A stretch of DNA of 64,000 bases. Source: Flexivirga meconopsidis. Lineage in GTDB: Bacteria; Actinomycetota; Actinomycetes; Actinomycetales; Dermatophilaceae. Within the stretch, counting starts at the first letter, position 1, and each line of letters begins with the position of its first letter. Location of the stretch: positions 434,001-498,000 of the forward strand of contig NZ_JAOBQJ010000001.1 of NCBI RefSeq assembly GCF_026162425.1. Reading direction: 5' to 3'. The notes below the pieces were generated by a model. It was not told the DNA's origin, searched no databases, and saw only the letters and a program-made list of their open reading frames with translations. Shown here piece by piece: positions 1 to 7,194 of this stretch. The translations under genes were made by a program, and so were the position numbers.

Positions 1-1
1 A

Positions 2-577
2 ATGCCGGTGGTGCGCATTGACCGAGTCTCCTACCGGACGGACCCCATATTCGAGACGCTCTATCTCGGAATGCCGTGGACGGAAATCGATTTTCTCATC
101 GGCCCCGCCACCTGTGTGCCGCTTTATCAGCAACTCAAGGCCGAGTATCCCGAGGTGCAGGCCGTGAACGCGATGTACACGCACGGGCTCCTCGCGATCA
201 TATCCACCAAGAAGCGCTACGGTGGCTTTGCCAAGGCGGTAGGAGTCCGGGCGATGACGACCCCGCACGGACTCGGCTATGTCAAAATGGCAATTGTTGT
301 CGACGAGGACATCGACCCGTTCAATCTGCCGCAGGTCATGTGGGCTCTGTCGACCAAGGTCAACCCCGATGGCGACCTGGTGCAACTTCCCAAGATGTCG
401 GTAATGAACCTGGATCCGTCCGCAGTGCCGCCGGGCATCAGCGACAAGCTGGTTATAGACGCGACGACTCCGGTGGCCCCCGACGTTCGTGGTCATTACG
501 GACAGGCGGCCCATGACCTACCTGAGACGGCACAGTGGGTTACCCGACTCAACGCCATGCTGGCGGATCGCATTTAA
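2..577 (+). CDS. UbiD-family hydroxyarylic acid decarboxylase, catalytic (C) subunit, 3' part only
   Basis: Only the last ~191 codons are present; the gene enters from the left edge and family members run to roughly 475 residues. The text matches the C-terminal half of UbiD-type decarboxylases that use prenylated FMN for reversible non-oxidative decarboxylation of hydroxybenzoate- or vanillate-like acids in the cytoplasm. Recognisable family stretches are GPATCVPLYQQLKAEYPEV, an internal HGLGYVKMAIVVDEDIDPF segment and the closing VAPDVRGHYG region. The next gene, 24 bp downstream, encodes the small D subunit found with such enzymes, which places this protein in the BsdBCD/VdcBCD group rather than ubiquinone synthesis. 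The exact substrate cannot be read from this fragment, and the B subunit would lie outside the window. Confidence 0.88.
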   Translation: MPVVRIDRVSYRTDPIFETLYLGMPWTEIDFLIGPATCVPLYQQLKAEYPEVQAVNAMYTHGLLAIISTKKRYGGFAKAVGVRAMTTPHGLGYVKMAIVVDEDIDPFNLPQVMWALSTKVNPDGDLVQLPKMSVMNLDPSAVPPGISDKLVIDATTPVAPDVRGHYGQAAHDLPETAQWVTRLNAMLADRI

Positions 578-601
578 CTGATCAACCTAGAGGAGTAGAT
601 C

Positions 602-847
602 ATGAATACAGATAATCAACCCTGCCCGCGCTGCCCGGACGGCACCGCCACTGTCGCGACCGTTTCGCCGAGCGGCAATATTTGGACGGTCTACATGTGC
701 CGCGTGTGTCACTTCAGCTGGCGTTCGACCGAGCCCAAGCGACGCACTGAATCCGCGCTCTACCCGGAGGCATTCCGCCTCACCGCCGCCGATATGGCGG
801 CAGCTCCGGATGTACCTGCAGTGCCGCCGCTCCGGCGGAATCCGTGA
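602..847 (+). CDS. Hydroxyarylic acid decarboxylase subunit D (BsdD/VdcD-like)
   Basis: An 81-residue protein with an AGGAG ribosome site at 591-595. It has two Cys pairs, CPRC near the N-terminus and CRVC about 25-30 residues later, with the conserved sequence FSWRSTEP just after. This layout is typical of the small D subunit of non-oxidative hydroxyarylic acid decarboxylases (usually ~75 residues), which is needed for activity and probably binds a metal through the four cysteines. The gene follows the UbiD-like C subunit and overlaps the next ORF by GTGA, so the three are almost certainly co-transcribed. The C-terminal 20 residues are Ala/Pro-rich and look family-variable. Confidence 0.88.
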   Translation: MNTDNQPCPRCPDGTATVATVSPSGNIWTVYMCRVCHFSWRSTEPKRRTESALYPEAFRLTAADMAAAPDVPAVPPLRRNP

Positions 848-1107
848 GTCCGCATCGCACGACCATGTGGGAGACGGTCGCCGCCGAGGACGCACTGGAT
901 CGACTGCTCAGCTGGATATCCGGATCGGCCGTACCGTCATTGTTGGCACGCGATCCTGACTGTGTTGTCCAGCTTTACCGCTCCGCGGACGAGCGGGTTG
1001 TCATCATCGCGACGGGAAGCGTCAGCGCTCCAGTGATACCCGCGCCACCGGTCGCGCTGACGCAACGAGCAGCACATCAGTGGAACTTCGAGCCCCTACC
1101 GGTGTGA
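844..1107 (+). CDS. Small hypothetical protein coupled to the decarboxylase operon
   Basis: An 87-residue ORF starting at GTG 844, whose first bases overlap the stop of the D-subunit gene (GTGA). That four-base overlap and the co-directional arrangement are the main evidence that it is real. There are no membrane segments, signal peptide or Cys motifs; the sequence is a mixed Ala/Val/Pro-rich globular-looking chain with a Trp pair (WETVAAEDALDRLLSW). I do not recognise the family. Its position suggests an accessory role in the aromatic acid decarboxylase unit, for example assembly or regulation, but that is inferred only from context. Confidence 0.6.
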   Translation: MSPHRTTMWETVAAEDALDRLLSWISGSAVPSLLARDPDCVVQLYRSADERVVIIATGSVSAPVIPAPPVALTQRAAHQWNFEPLPV

Positions 1108-1198
1108 GCCGCGAGTGATGCAGCGGCCGGCGTGCCGCACGGCGTCGACCTCAGTTGGCCGGGGCTGCCACCCGTCGGTCGCGCCCGACAATGGACCC

Positions 1199-1681
1199 AT
1201 GCGCGCGTTCAGGTCAGGGTCGGCGGTGGTCCTCATGGTCGTCATGTCCGGGTGTGGTTCACCAGGATCGGGGCCGTACAGCGAAGGCTCGACAGTTGCT
1301 TCGCAGGCGAGAATGCCGGCCGGTGGGGCGGCTGCGGCCCGCTCGTCAGACGCGTCGGACGTGACGAGCGCGCCCCCGCCATACATTGCGAAGGTGGTGT
1401 GGGTCGAGCTGCGCAGCGGGCGGAGCCTGCAGGTCTACCCGACCGCAAGCGGGCGACGCGCGACCGATCCCGGTGCCGAGAGCGACGCCTGGGCGGAAGT
1501 GGTCCGCCGAGCGCCGGATGCCGAAAGCCCAGGAATGCGAGCGCAATTCGACTGCCACTGGCAGCTGGCTAGGCTTGCGGATCCGACCAAGGCGAGTTGG
1601 AACCTCGAGCCTTGGCGGCCGGTAGTGTCGGGCAAGGTGCTCTACGACACGAGGTGTAATCCGGGCGGTCCCGAAGTGTGA
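1199..1681 (+). CDS. Putative secreted lipoprotein of unknown function
   Basis: Start ATG 1199 is chosen over the upstream in-frame ATG at 1115 because it begins a good lipoprotein signal: MRAFRSGSAVVLMVVMSGC, where MSGC is the lipobox and Cys19 the predicted lipidated residue. The mature chain opens with a flexible Gly/Ser/Ala-rich linker. A compact domain of about 100 residues follows, with two cysteines in DCHWQL and DTRC that may form a disulfide outside the membrane. No enzyme motif is recognised. The stop codon sits inside a strong hairpin shared with the convergent thioredoxin gene. About 90 bp separate it from the decarboxylase operon, so it is probably its own transcription unit. Confidence 0.65.
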   Translation: MRAFRSGSAVVLMVVMSGCGSPGSGPYSEGSTVASQARMPAGGAAAARSSDASDVTSAPPPYIAKVVWVELRSGRSLQVYPTASGRRATDPGAESDAWAEVVRRAPDAESPGMRAQFDCHWQLARLADPTKASWNLEPWRPVVSGKVLYDTRCNPGGPEV

Positions 1682-1691
1682 CCGCCCGGAT
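1659..1691. terminator. Hairpin between convergent lipoprotein and thioredoxin genes
   Basis: Perfect 12-bp stem (ATCCGGGCGGTC with GACCGCCCGGAT) and a 9-nt loop CCGAAGTGT. It overlaps the lipoprotein stop codon and lies 14 bp before the end of the thioredoxin gene on the other strand, so it can serve both directions. There is no U-tract. The same 10-mer CCGAAGTGTG forms the loop of the hairpin at 8437-8472. Confidence 0.7.
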
Positions 1692-1704
1692 CGCGCGCCT
1701 CAGA

Positions 1705-2094
1705 TCACTGCTGATCCGAGCCGCTCTGGTCTTCCTTTTCGGCCTCGGCGAGCTTGGCGCGCACCTCGTCCATCGGCAGTTTGCGCACCTGCTCGATGAG
1801 TGAGTTCAGCTCCCGCGCCGGCAGTGCGCCGGGTTGGGCGAAGACGAGGATGCCCTCGCGGAACGCCATGAGCGTCGGGATGGAGGTGATGTTGAGCGCC
1901 TGGCCGAGCGCGGGCTCTGCGTCGGTGTCGACCTTGGCGAAGGTGATGTCGGGGTTCTGCTCCGACGCGTCCTCGAAGACCGGCGCGAACATCTTGCACG
2001 GACCGCACCAGTCGGCCCAGAAGTCGACGAGCACGATGTCGTCGCCGGTGACGCCTTCGGTGAAGGTGTCGGTCGTCAAAGTGGTGGTGGCCAC
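1705..2094 (-). CDS. trxA: Thioredoxin
   Basis: A 129-residue thioredoxin fold protein with the classic redox active site W29-C30-G31-P32-C33 in VLVDFWADWCGPC and the cis-proline segment SIPTLM. It reduces cytoplasmic protein disulfides with electrons from thioredoxin reductase. Length is slightly above the usual ~108 because of a charged C-terminal tail (KLAEAEKEDQSGSDQQ) that is not part of the core fold. The start is GTG 2094, preceded by GAGGAG at suitable distance. It is divergent from a nitroreductase gene with ~107 bp between them and convergent with a lipoprotein gene. Confidence 0.93.
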   Translation of the reverse strand: MATTTLTTDTFTEGVTGDDIVLVDFWADWCGPCKMFAPVFEDASEQNPDITFAKVDTDAEPALGQALNITSIPTLMAFREGILVFAQPGALPARELNSLIEQVRKLPMDEVRAKLAEAEKEDQSGSDQQ

Positions 2095-2201
2095 GGGTGT
2101 CAGCTCCTCGGGTGGGTGGCGAGCGAGTACCCGCTCGCCGTTGTCACCCAGCGCAACGTATGGCGGGCGCCGATCCTTCCGTGCTGCGCGACCGTAGTTG
2201 A

Positions 2202-2840
2202 ATGGCGCGGGTGACGACCCCGCCGATCGACCCGTTGCTGCGCGACCGACGCTCGCCGTCGGTCTTCGACCCGACGCACACGCTGGACGACAGTCAACTC
2301 GCGTCGCTGCTGGAAGCGGCTCGCTGGTCGCCGTCGTGGGGTAACACCCAACCGTGGCGGTTCCTGGTCGGGCGGCGCGGCGACGCCAGCCACGCGCGGA
2401 TCGTGGCGGCGCTCAGCCGCGGCAATCGACAGTGGGCGCCGGCGGCGAGCGCGATCCTGATCGGGCTGCGGCAGGTCGGGGCGGAGCCCGACGACCCGAA
2501 GGGCGGCCTGCGCACCTATGACTACACCGCCTACGACCTCGGTCAGTCGGCGGCGCACCTCAGCGTGCAGGCCGTGAGCATGGGCCTTGCTGTCCACCAG
2601 TTCGGCGGGTTCGACCACGACGCGATCGCCGCCGGCTTCGCCGTCCCGCCGCAATGGGAGGTCCTGAGCGGCATCGCCGTCGGGAGGTGGTTGCCGTCCG
2701 CCGAGCGCACGACCGACTCCCCGGACGTCGACCAGGCGAACGTCGAGCGGGAGGAGCGCCCGCGAAAGCGTCGTCCGCTCGATCAACTCGCCTTCGCCGA
2801 GCGCTTCGGCGAGCCGCTGCGCGTGGGCCACGGCGAATAG
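2202..2840 (+). CDS. Nitroreductase family oxidoreductase
   Basis: A 212-residue FMN-dependent nitroreductase-like protein. The N-terminal R-RRS motif (LLRDRRSPSVFD), the ARWSPSWGNTQPWRFLV segment and the C-terminal VLSGIAVGRW block are hallmarks of the family, in which the N-terminal arginines and the SPS-N-QPW segment bind FMN. Members use NAD(P)H to reduce nitro groups, quinones or related substrates; the physiological substrate is unknown. The final ~35 residues are charged (REERPRKRR) and look like a lineage-specific tail. The start codon has no obvious Shine-Dalgarno sequence. It is transcribed divergently from thioredoxin, which may suggest a shared redox context but no more. Confidence 0.85.
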   Translation: MARVTTPPIDPLLRDRRSPSVFDPTHTLDDSQLASLLEAARWSPSWGNTQPWRFLVGRRGDASHARIVAALSRGNRQWAPAASAILIGLRQVGAEPDDPKGGLRTYDYTAYDLGQSAAHLSVQAVSMGLAVHQFGGFDHDAIAAGFAVPPQWEVLSGIAVGRWLPSAERTTDSPDVDQANVEREERPRKRRPLDQLAFAERFGEPLRVGHGE

Positions 2841-2931
2841 CACTGTCCACCCTTCGGGACAACCGTTCCGGATGACAAGACTGGTGATAATCCGCTTGGT
2901 GATCGGTCGCCTGGCATGTTCTGCTGGGGGC

Positions 2932-3006
2932 ATGTCTTCGATTGCCACGCACCTGACGCGGATCGCCGACCGGCGACCCGTCATGTGGCATGTCTGTCGC
3001 TATTGA
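2932..3006 (+). CDS. Putative cis-acting leader peptide of the cysteine dioxygenase gene
   Basis: A 24-codon ORF that begins MSSIATHLTRI and ends WHVCRY, with its stop 69 bp before the cysteine dioxygenase start. Actinobacterial sulfur-metabolism genes, cysteine dioxygenase included, are often preceded by short peptides of the type LTRR-HVDL-R-VSSAxCR, with a Cys near the end; cysteine-responsive attenuation by such peptides is known in mycobacteria. The match here is to that pattern (LTR, R, terminal Cys-Arg), not to an exact sequence. The ribosome site is weak (GGGGG one base before the ATG). An in-frame GTG at 2899 is an alternative start, just after a TGATAAT-like -10 box at 2885-2891. 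Confidence 0.5.
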   Translation: MSSIATHLTRIADRRPVMWHVCRY

Positions 3007-3075
3007 GCCGAACCCGCTCAGACCGCAACAGACCACTGTCGCCAGCAGGCGCGCCACTTCCCCACGGAGACCTCG

Positions 3076-3531
3076 ATGACCACCACTTCTCCCGGTGTTC
3101 GCAATTTCACCCGAGCCCAATTGCTCCGGGTAGCAAAGCTTTTCGCCGGAGACTCCGGCGCCGCCAGCGCCGTCGACCGCTCCGGCGACGAGCGCACCCG
3201 TCACCCATTGGCGCAGACGCCGCACCTCGAGGTGTGGGTGATGACGTGGCCGCCCGGGAGCACCACGGGTTGGCACGACCACGGTGACGCGAGCGGCGCG
3301 ATGGTCGTCGTCGAGGGTCAACTCGGCGATGAACTGTGGAAGGGCGGGTCGGTGCAGGTGCGCGACCTCGCCCCTGGTGACGAGCACGTGATTGCCGCGG
3401 GCCAGATCCACAACGTGACCAACCTTGGCGACGACTACGCGGTGACGATTCACGCCTACTCACCGGGGCTGACCGAGATGACGCCATACGAATGGGTCGA
3501 CGGCAAGCCGGTGGCGGTCAAGCCCGCCTGA
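3076..3531 (+). CDS. Cysteine dioxygenase, type I (cupin)
   Basis: A 151-residue cupin that matches bacterial type I cysteine dioxygenase. The iron ligands are visible: H67 and H69 in TGWHDHGDASGAMVVVEG, and H112 in AAGQIHNVTN. The enzyme adds O2 to cysteine to give cysteine sulfinate in the cytoplasm. It is shorter than the ~200-residue mammalian enzyme, as usual in actinobacteria. GGAG lies just before the ATG. A probable Cys-containing leader peptide sits upstream, suggesting control by cysteine supply. In related genomes a rhodanese-like gene often follows; here the next gene is an LtrA-type membrane protein 58 bp downstream, so that partner is absent. Confidence 0.87.
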   Translation: MTTTSPGVRNFTRAQLLRVAKLFAGDSGAASAVDRSGDERTRHPLAQTPHLEVWVMTWPPGSTTGWHDHGDASGAMVVVEGQLGDELWKGGSVQVRDLAPGDEHVIAAGQIHNVTNLGDDYAVTIHAYSPGLTEMTPYEWVDGKPVAVKPA

Positions 3532-3589
3532 GGCGATCGGCCCGCGCGAACCACCACCTGAGCGGACGGCGTTTGGGAGGATTCGGGGC

Positions 3590-4858
3590 ATGAGTAACCC
3601 CCAATCGCCGGCCGACCTGGTGCACCGGCTGACGCCGATGCGGGGCCGCGACCCCGAGGAGAGTGAGCGCGCGTCGACGCCCCTCGAGCTGCTTCTCGAC
3701 CTCACCTTCGTCGTTGCCGTCGGGACAGCGGCCTCGCACTTCGCCGAGGTCAGCGCCGCAGGGCATATCGGCAACGCGCTGCTGGCGTTCTTGTTCGCGA
3801 TGTTCGCCATCTGTGTCGCGTGGATCAACTTCGCCTGGTTCGCGTCGGCGTTCGACACCGACGACTGGCTGTATCGGGCGCTGACGATGGTGGCGATGGT
3901 CGGAGTCGTGGTGTTCGCACTGGGCCTGCCGCCGATGTTCAACTCGGTCGAGGAAGGCCAGCACGTCGACAACCGGCTGATCGTGATCGGCTACATCGTG
4001 ATGCGCATCGCGATGGCCGGGCAGTGGTGGCGGGCGGCGCGGCAGTCGTCATACCGCCGGGTTGCCCTGCGGAACATCGGCTGGGTGATGATTGCGCAGG
4101 TCGGCTGGGTGATCGTCGCCTGGACGTCGATGTCCATGCCGCTGACCTTTGTGTGCGCGCTGGTGCTCGGCATCTTCGAACTCCTGCTGCCGGTGCTTTC
4201 CCAAGGACAGGCGAACGGCACCCCGTGGCACCCGCACCACATCGCCGAGCGGTACAGCCTTTTCGCGATCATCACCCTCGGCGAGGGTGTCGTCGGCACG
4301 GTTGCCTCCTCGCAAGGTCTGCTCGGTGGCGAGTCGGGCACCGACTGGAGTGGCAACGCGGTGGCTGTTGTCGTTGCCGGCATCGGGCTGACCTTCGGCA
4401 TGTGGTGGGTCTACTTCATCACGCCGTTTGGCACGATCCTGCAATACCGGCCGCGGCGCGGTTACCTCTTCGGCTACGGGCACATCCCGATCTTCATCGC
4501 GATTGCCGCGACCGGGGCCGGGCTGCACGTGATGGGGCTCTATCTCGAGCACGAGGCGAAGATCGGTCATGTCACCACGACGCTGCTGCTCGCGGTCCCC
4601 GTCGCGATCTATCTCGGCATGGTCTTCGTTCTGCACGACGCCTTGCTGAGTGCGGGCGACGCCCTGCACTTCGTGCAGCTGGGGGTGACCGCGCTCTTCC
4701 TGGTCGCGGCCGTCGTGGTGGCGATGGCAGGGGCGCCGTTGGCGGTCAGCCTGATCCTCATCATGATCGCGCCGTTCGTGACGGTGGTCAGCCACGAGCT
4801 CGGCGCCTATCGGCACCAGGCGCGGATGTTGCAGGACATGGTGGACGACGCGCCCTGA
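3590..4858 (+). CDS. Low temperature requirement protein A (LtrA) family membrane protein
   Basis: A 422-residue integral membrane protein with about 10-12 hydrophobic segments spread through the chain. The N-terminal signature STPLELLLDLTFVVAVG followed by FAMFAICVAWINFAWFASAFD is diagnostic of the LtrA family, named from a Listeria gene needed for growth at low temperature. The biochemical function of the family is unknown. A conserved HPHHIAERYSLFAIITLGEGV block sits in the middle. The chosen ATG is preceded by TTGGGAGG. Cysteine dioxygenase lies upstream and a crotonase 22 bp downstream, so read-through is possible but no functional link is evident. Confidence 0.85.
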   Translation: MSNPQSPADLVHRLTPMRGRDPEESERASTPLELLLDLTFVVAVGTAASHFAEVSAAGHIGNALLAFLFAMFAICVAWINFAWFASAFDTDDWLYRALTMVAMVGVVVFALGLPPMFNSVEEGQHVDNRLIVIGYIVMRIAMAGQWWRAARQSSYRRVALRNIGWVMIAQVGWVIVAWTSMSMPLTFVCALVLGIFELLLPVLSQGQANGTPWHPHHIAERYSLFAIITLGEGVVGTVASSQGLLGGESGTDWSGNAVAVVVAGIGLTFGMWWVYFITPFGTILQYRPRRGYLFGYGHIPIFIAIAATGAGLHVMGLYLEHEAKIGHVTTTLLLAVPVAIYLGMVFVLHDALLSAGDALHFVQLGVTALFLVAAVVVAMAGAPLAVSLILIMIAPFVTVVSHELGAYRHQARMLQDMVDDAP

Positions 4859-4880
4859 GCCGCGCGCTTACGATCGGGCC

Positions 4881-5678
4881 ATGAGTTCACACATCGACGT
4901 CGCCGTCAGCGACGGCATCGCGGACGTGCGGCTGGACCGGCCCGAGAAGCTCAACGGCCTGACGATGCCGATGCTGCGCGGCCTCGCGTCGGCGGCGCAC
5001 CGGCTGCGTGCGGATCGGTCGCTGCGCGCGGTGATCCTGTCCGGGACCGGCGACTCGTTCTGTGCCGGGCTGGACTTCAAGACAGTCAGCGCCGACCCGA
5101 AGCAGCTGCCGCTAGGCATGATCCCGCGGCCGTGGCGCGGCACGAACGTCTTCCAGGAGGCGTGCTGGGCGTGGCGTCGGGTGCCGGTGCCCGTGATCGC
5201 CGCGGTCCACGGCCACTGCTACGGCGGAGGCGTGCAGATCGCTCTCGGAGCAGACCTGCGGGTCACCGCGCCGGACGCGAAATGGTCTGTGCTGGAAGGC
5301 AAGTGGGGACTCATCCCGGACATGACCGGTGTCCGTGCGCTCGCCGAACTCGTCGGCATCGAGACGGCGAAGCGCCTGACGATGACCGCTGAAATCATCA
5401 GCGGCGAGGAGGCGGCGCGACTAGGGCTGGTCGGCCAGGTCTCCCCCGAGCCGTATGACGCAGCCCGCGAACTGGCCGGGCAGCTCGCACAGCGGTCGCC
5501 GGACGCACTCGCGGCCGCAAAGAAGCTCTTCGACAGCCGTTGGGGCTCCTCCCCTCGCCGGACCTTCGCCAAGGAGCGCTGGGAGCAGACGAAGTTGCTC
5601 ATGGGACGCAACGCCAAGATCGCCCGGAAGGCCGGGTTGCAGCGCGAACAGCCGGTTTTCGCACCGCGGTCCCGCTGA
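4881..5678 (+). CDS. Enoyl-CoA hydratase/isomerase (crotonase) family protein
   Basis: A 265-residue single-domain crotonase. The CoA-binding/oxyanion motifs are present: GDSFCAGLDFK near residue 60 and AVHGHCYGGGVQIALGADLR near residue 110, followed by KWGLIPDMTGV. In hydratases two Glu residues catalyse; here the second position reads PDMTG, so the reaction may differ (isomerase, hydrolase or decarboxylase type). Actinobacterial genomes carry many such paralogues, and the substrate cannot be assigned. It follows the LtrA gene by 22 bp on the same strand. Downstream lies a single degenerate copy of the 52-bp repeat seen near 29 kb. Confidence 0.85.
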   Translation: MSSHIDVAVSDGIADVRLDRPEKLNGLTMPMLRGLASAAHRLRADRSLRAVILSGTGDSFCAGLDFKTVSADPKQLPLGMIPRPWRGTNVFQEACWAWRRVPVPVIAAVHGHCYGGGVQIALGADLRVTAPDAKWSVLEGKWGLIPDMTGVRALAELVGIETAKRLTMTAEIISGEEAARLGLVGQVSPEPYDAARELAGQLAQRSPDALAAAKKLFDSRWGSSPRRTFAKERWEQTKLLMGRNAKIARKAGLQREQPVFAPRSR

Positions 5679-5690
5679 CGCCGGTCGCGC

Positions 5691-5720
5691 TGCACTTTTG
5701 TGACGACGGGTCGTCGGTTG
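5691..5720. repeat. Degenerate single copy of the 52-bp palindromic repeat (family B)
   Basis: The segment reads TGCACTTTTGTGACGACGGG then TCGTCGG. It matches the start and palindromic core of the tandem repeats at 28676-28750 and 29755-29898 (TGCACTTTTTCGACGACGG then TCGTCGGG). It lies between the crotonase and convergent hydrolase genes. It shows that the repeat family is dispersed and not confined to the later locus. Confidence 0.6.
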
Positions 5721-5746
5721 CTCCGCGGATCCCGCACGGTTGGCTC

Positions 5747-6571
5747 TCAGCCCGCGGACGGCAGCCGCAGGATGTCGCGCACCGCCGGCCACGCCTGCTC
5801 ACCCAGCGCACGGTCGGCCTGCTCGGTGCCGCCTCGCTGCATGTGCATGCCCCCCGACACCGCCGATTCGCCCGGCAGGATCGTCCGGTGGCCGGCATCG
5901 CCGCGCGTCACGACCGTCGTGTCCCGGCCGTGCGCGCGGCGTCGGTCGGCGATCGCGGAGGCGAAGTCGGCCGCAGGCCAGACCTGATCGTCGCCACCTG
6001 CGACCAGCAGCACCTCGTCGATGTGGTCGACCGGAATCGTCGCTGCCGCAACAGTTTTCGGGTCAGCCGCCGCGAGGCTCTGGCGGTAGTTTCCGACGAA
6101 AGCCGGCGGGTCGGTGTCCGGTTTCCAGGCCGTGTCGTAGGGGACCGCCGGCATGGGCTCGCCAGCCCAGGACCAATGCGAGACCTGCGTGCCGTCGGGG
6201 TCGATGAATGACCAGACGACGTTGCTCGGTGCGAAACCGATTGCGGCGGAGGCTCTTTCGTCATACGCACCGGTGAGGAGGGCGGCTTCCGCTCCGAACG
6301 ACGTGCCCGCGATGACGAGCCGGTCGCAGTGCGGAGCGAGTCGGTCGAGCGCGGCGGTGAAGGTCTCGAGCGGGATGAGGCGTGGGCCACTGGGTTGGCC
6401 GTCGCCGCCGAACCAGCGGATCGACAGCGCCAGCGCTCCGTGCGCGGCGAACAACCGCGCGCGGCCGTCGTCGATGCGCCCACTGGAACCGCCCAGCGTG
6501 AGAACGCCTGTGCCGCAATGCCGCTCAGGTGAGACCAGGACACCGTCCGGGTGGGTCAGTTGCTCCTCCAT
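5747..6571 (-). CDS. Alpha/beta hydrolase, acyl-CoA thioester hydrolase/BAAT C-terminal-like
   Basis: A 274-residue alpha/beta hydrolase. The nucleophile elbow is GTSFG (residues ~108-112, VIAGTSFGAEAALL). A downstream acid loop LLVAGGDDQVWP and a histidine in GDAGHRTILPGE complete a likely Ser-Asp-His triad. The order and the DDQVWP signature resemble the C-terminal domain of bile acid-CoA:amino acid N-acyltransferase / acyl-CoA thioesterase proteins, without their N-terminal domain. No signal peptide, so cytoplasmic. The ATG lies next to the palindromic repeat cluster that begins ~20 bp upstream. Substrate unknown; thioesterase or dienelactone hydrolase-like activity are both possible. Confidence 0.75.
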   Translation of the reverse strand: MEEQLTHPDGVLVSPERHCGTGVLTLGGSSGRIDDGRARLFAAHGALALSIRWFGGDGQPSGPRLIPLETFTAALDRLAPHCDRLVIAGTSFGAEAALLTGAYDERASAAIGFAPSNVVWSFIDPDGTQVSHWSWAGEPMPAVPYDTAWKPDTDPPAFVGNYRQSLAAADPKTVAAATIPVDHIDEVLLVAGGDDQVWPAADFASAIADRRRAHGRDTTVVTRGDAGHRTILPGESAVSGGMHMQRGGTEQADRALGEQAWPAVRDILRLPSAG

Positions 6572-6592
6572 ATTCGTACGCTACCGACGGCG

Positions 6593-6734
6593 CTGGTCTC
6601 GATACGGCCTCGCCCCTGGGGGCTCGGCCTACTCGACCAGCATTGGACCCGAGGTGGTCGAGTAGGCCGGAGCGCTAGTGGTTCCTGAGATGGTCGAGTA
6701 GGCCGGAGCGCTAGCGGAGGCCGTATCGAGACCA
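6593..6734. repeat. Palindromic intergenic repeat cluster (family A), upstream of the GIY-YIG gene
   Basis: Three copies. The first (6593-6640) is a 48-bp imperfect palindrome with arms CTGGTCTCGATACGGCC and GGCCTACTCGACCAG. The second is a partial inverted copy from about 6654, and the third (6691-6734) is a full copy in inverse orientation ending CGTATCGAGACCA. This stretch between the hydrolase and GIY-YIG genes holds no gene. The first copy is identical over all 48 bases to the one that follows the GIY-YIG gene at 7117-7164. Confidence 0.9.
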
Positions 6735-6825
6735 CGATCCACATCCGCGACCCTGCCCTGTCGCTAATCCACAAGGCGACGCAACGACCGGGAGCGCGTG
6801 CACGGCGCAAGCGCATCCTGGACGA

Positions 6826-7113
6826 ATGGCCTGGACGTACATTCTGCGATGCAGCGACGGTTCCTACTACGTGGGTAGCACTCGTGACCTGGACCGTCGG
6901 ATGGCCGAACACGCGGCTGGCGTCGGCTCGATCTACACCCGTTCTCGGTGTCCGGTGGAGCTCGTCTGGTGTCAAGAATTCGGCAACGTCGGGGAGGCCT
7001 ACGCCTTCGAGAAGCAGATTCAGGGTTGGGGTCGAGCAAAGCGGGAAGCGTTGATCGAGGGACAGTTCGAGCTGTTGCCGGGATTGGCGCGGAAGAAGTG
7101 GCCGCGGAAGTAG
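6826..7113 (+). CDS. GIY-YIG domain nuclease-like protein (UPF0213 type)
   Basis: A 95-residue stand-alone GIY-YIG domain. Motif residues are TYIL (4-7) and YYVGST (14-19), then R20/R24-R25 and E62 in AFEKQIQGW, the expected catalytic Tyr/Arg/Glu framework of a metal-dependent DNA endonuclease fold. Small proteins of this kind are widespread, and their cellular job is not established. The gene is bracketed by identical direct copies of a 48-bp palindromic repeat, one ending ~90 bp upstream cluster and one starting 3 bp after the stop. That arrangement suggests the nuclease and repeat moved or act together. No transposase or terminal duplication is visible. Confidence 0.9.
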   Translation: MAWTYILRCSDGSYYVGSTRDLDRRMAEHAAGVGSIYTRSRCPVELVWCQEFGNVGEAYAFEKQIQGWGRAKREALIEGQFELLPGLARKKWPRK

Positions 7114-7116
7114 GTG

Positions 7117-7194
7117 CTGGTCTCGATACGGCCTCGCCCCTGGGGGCTCGGCCTACTCGACCAGCGAGGCTGGGGCTCGGCCTACTCGACCAGC
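7117..7194. repeat. Palindromic intergenic repeats (family A), downstream of the GIY-YIG gene
   Basis: A full 48-bp copy (7117-7164), identical and in the same orientation as 6593-6640, followed by a partial copy (about 7165-7194) that repeats only the right arm GGCTCGGCCTACTCGACCAG. The partial copy runs into the end of the MFS gene on the minus strand and supplies its stop codon (CTA at 7182-7184, i.e. TAG in CTGGTCGAGTAG). Confidence 0.9.

Noticed and set aside
6593-7194. GIY-YIG locus considered as an insertion sequence
   Set aside because: No transposase, and no target-site duplication could be recognised; the repeats are family members also found elsewhere.
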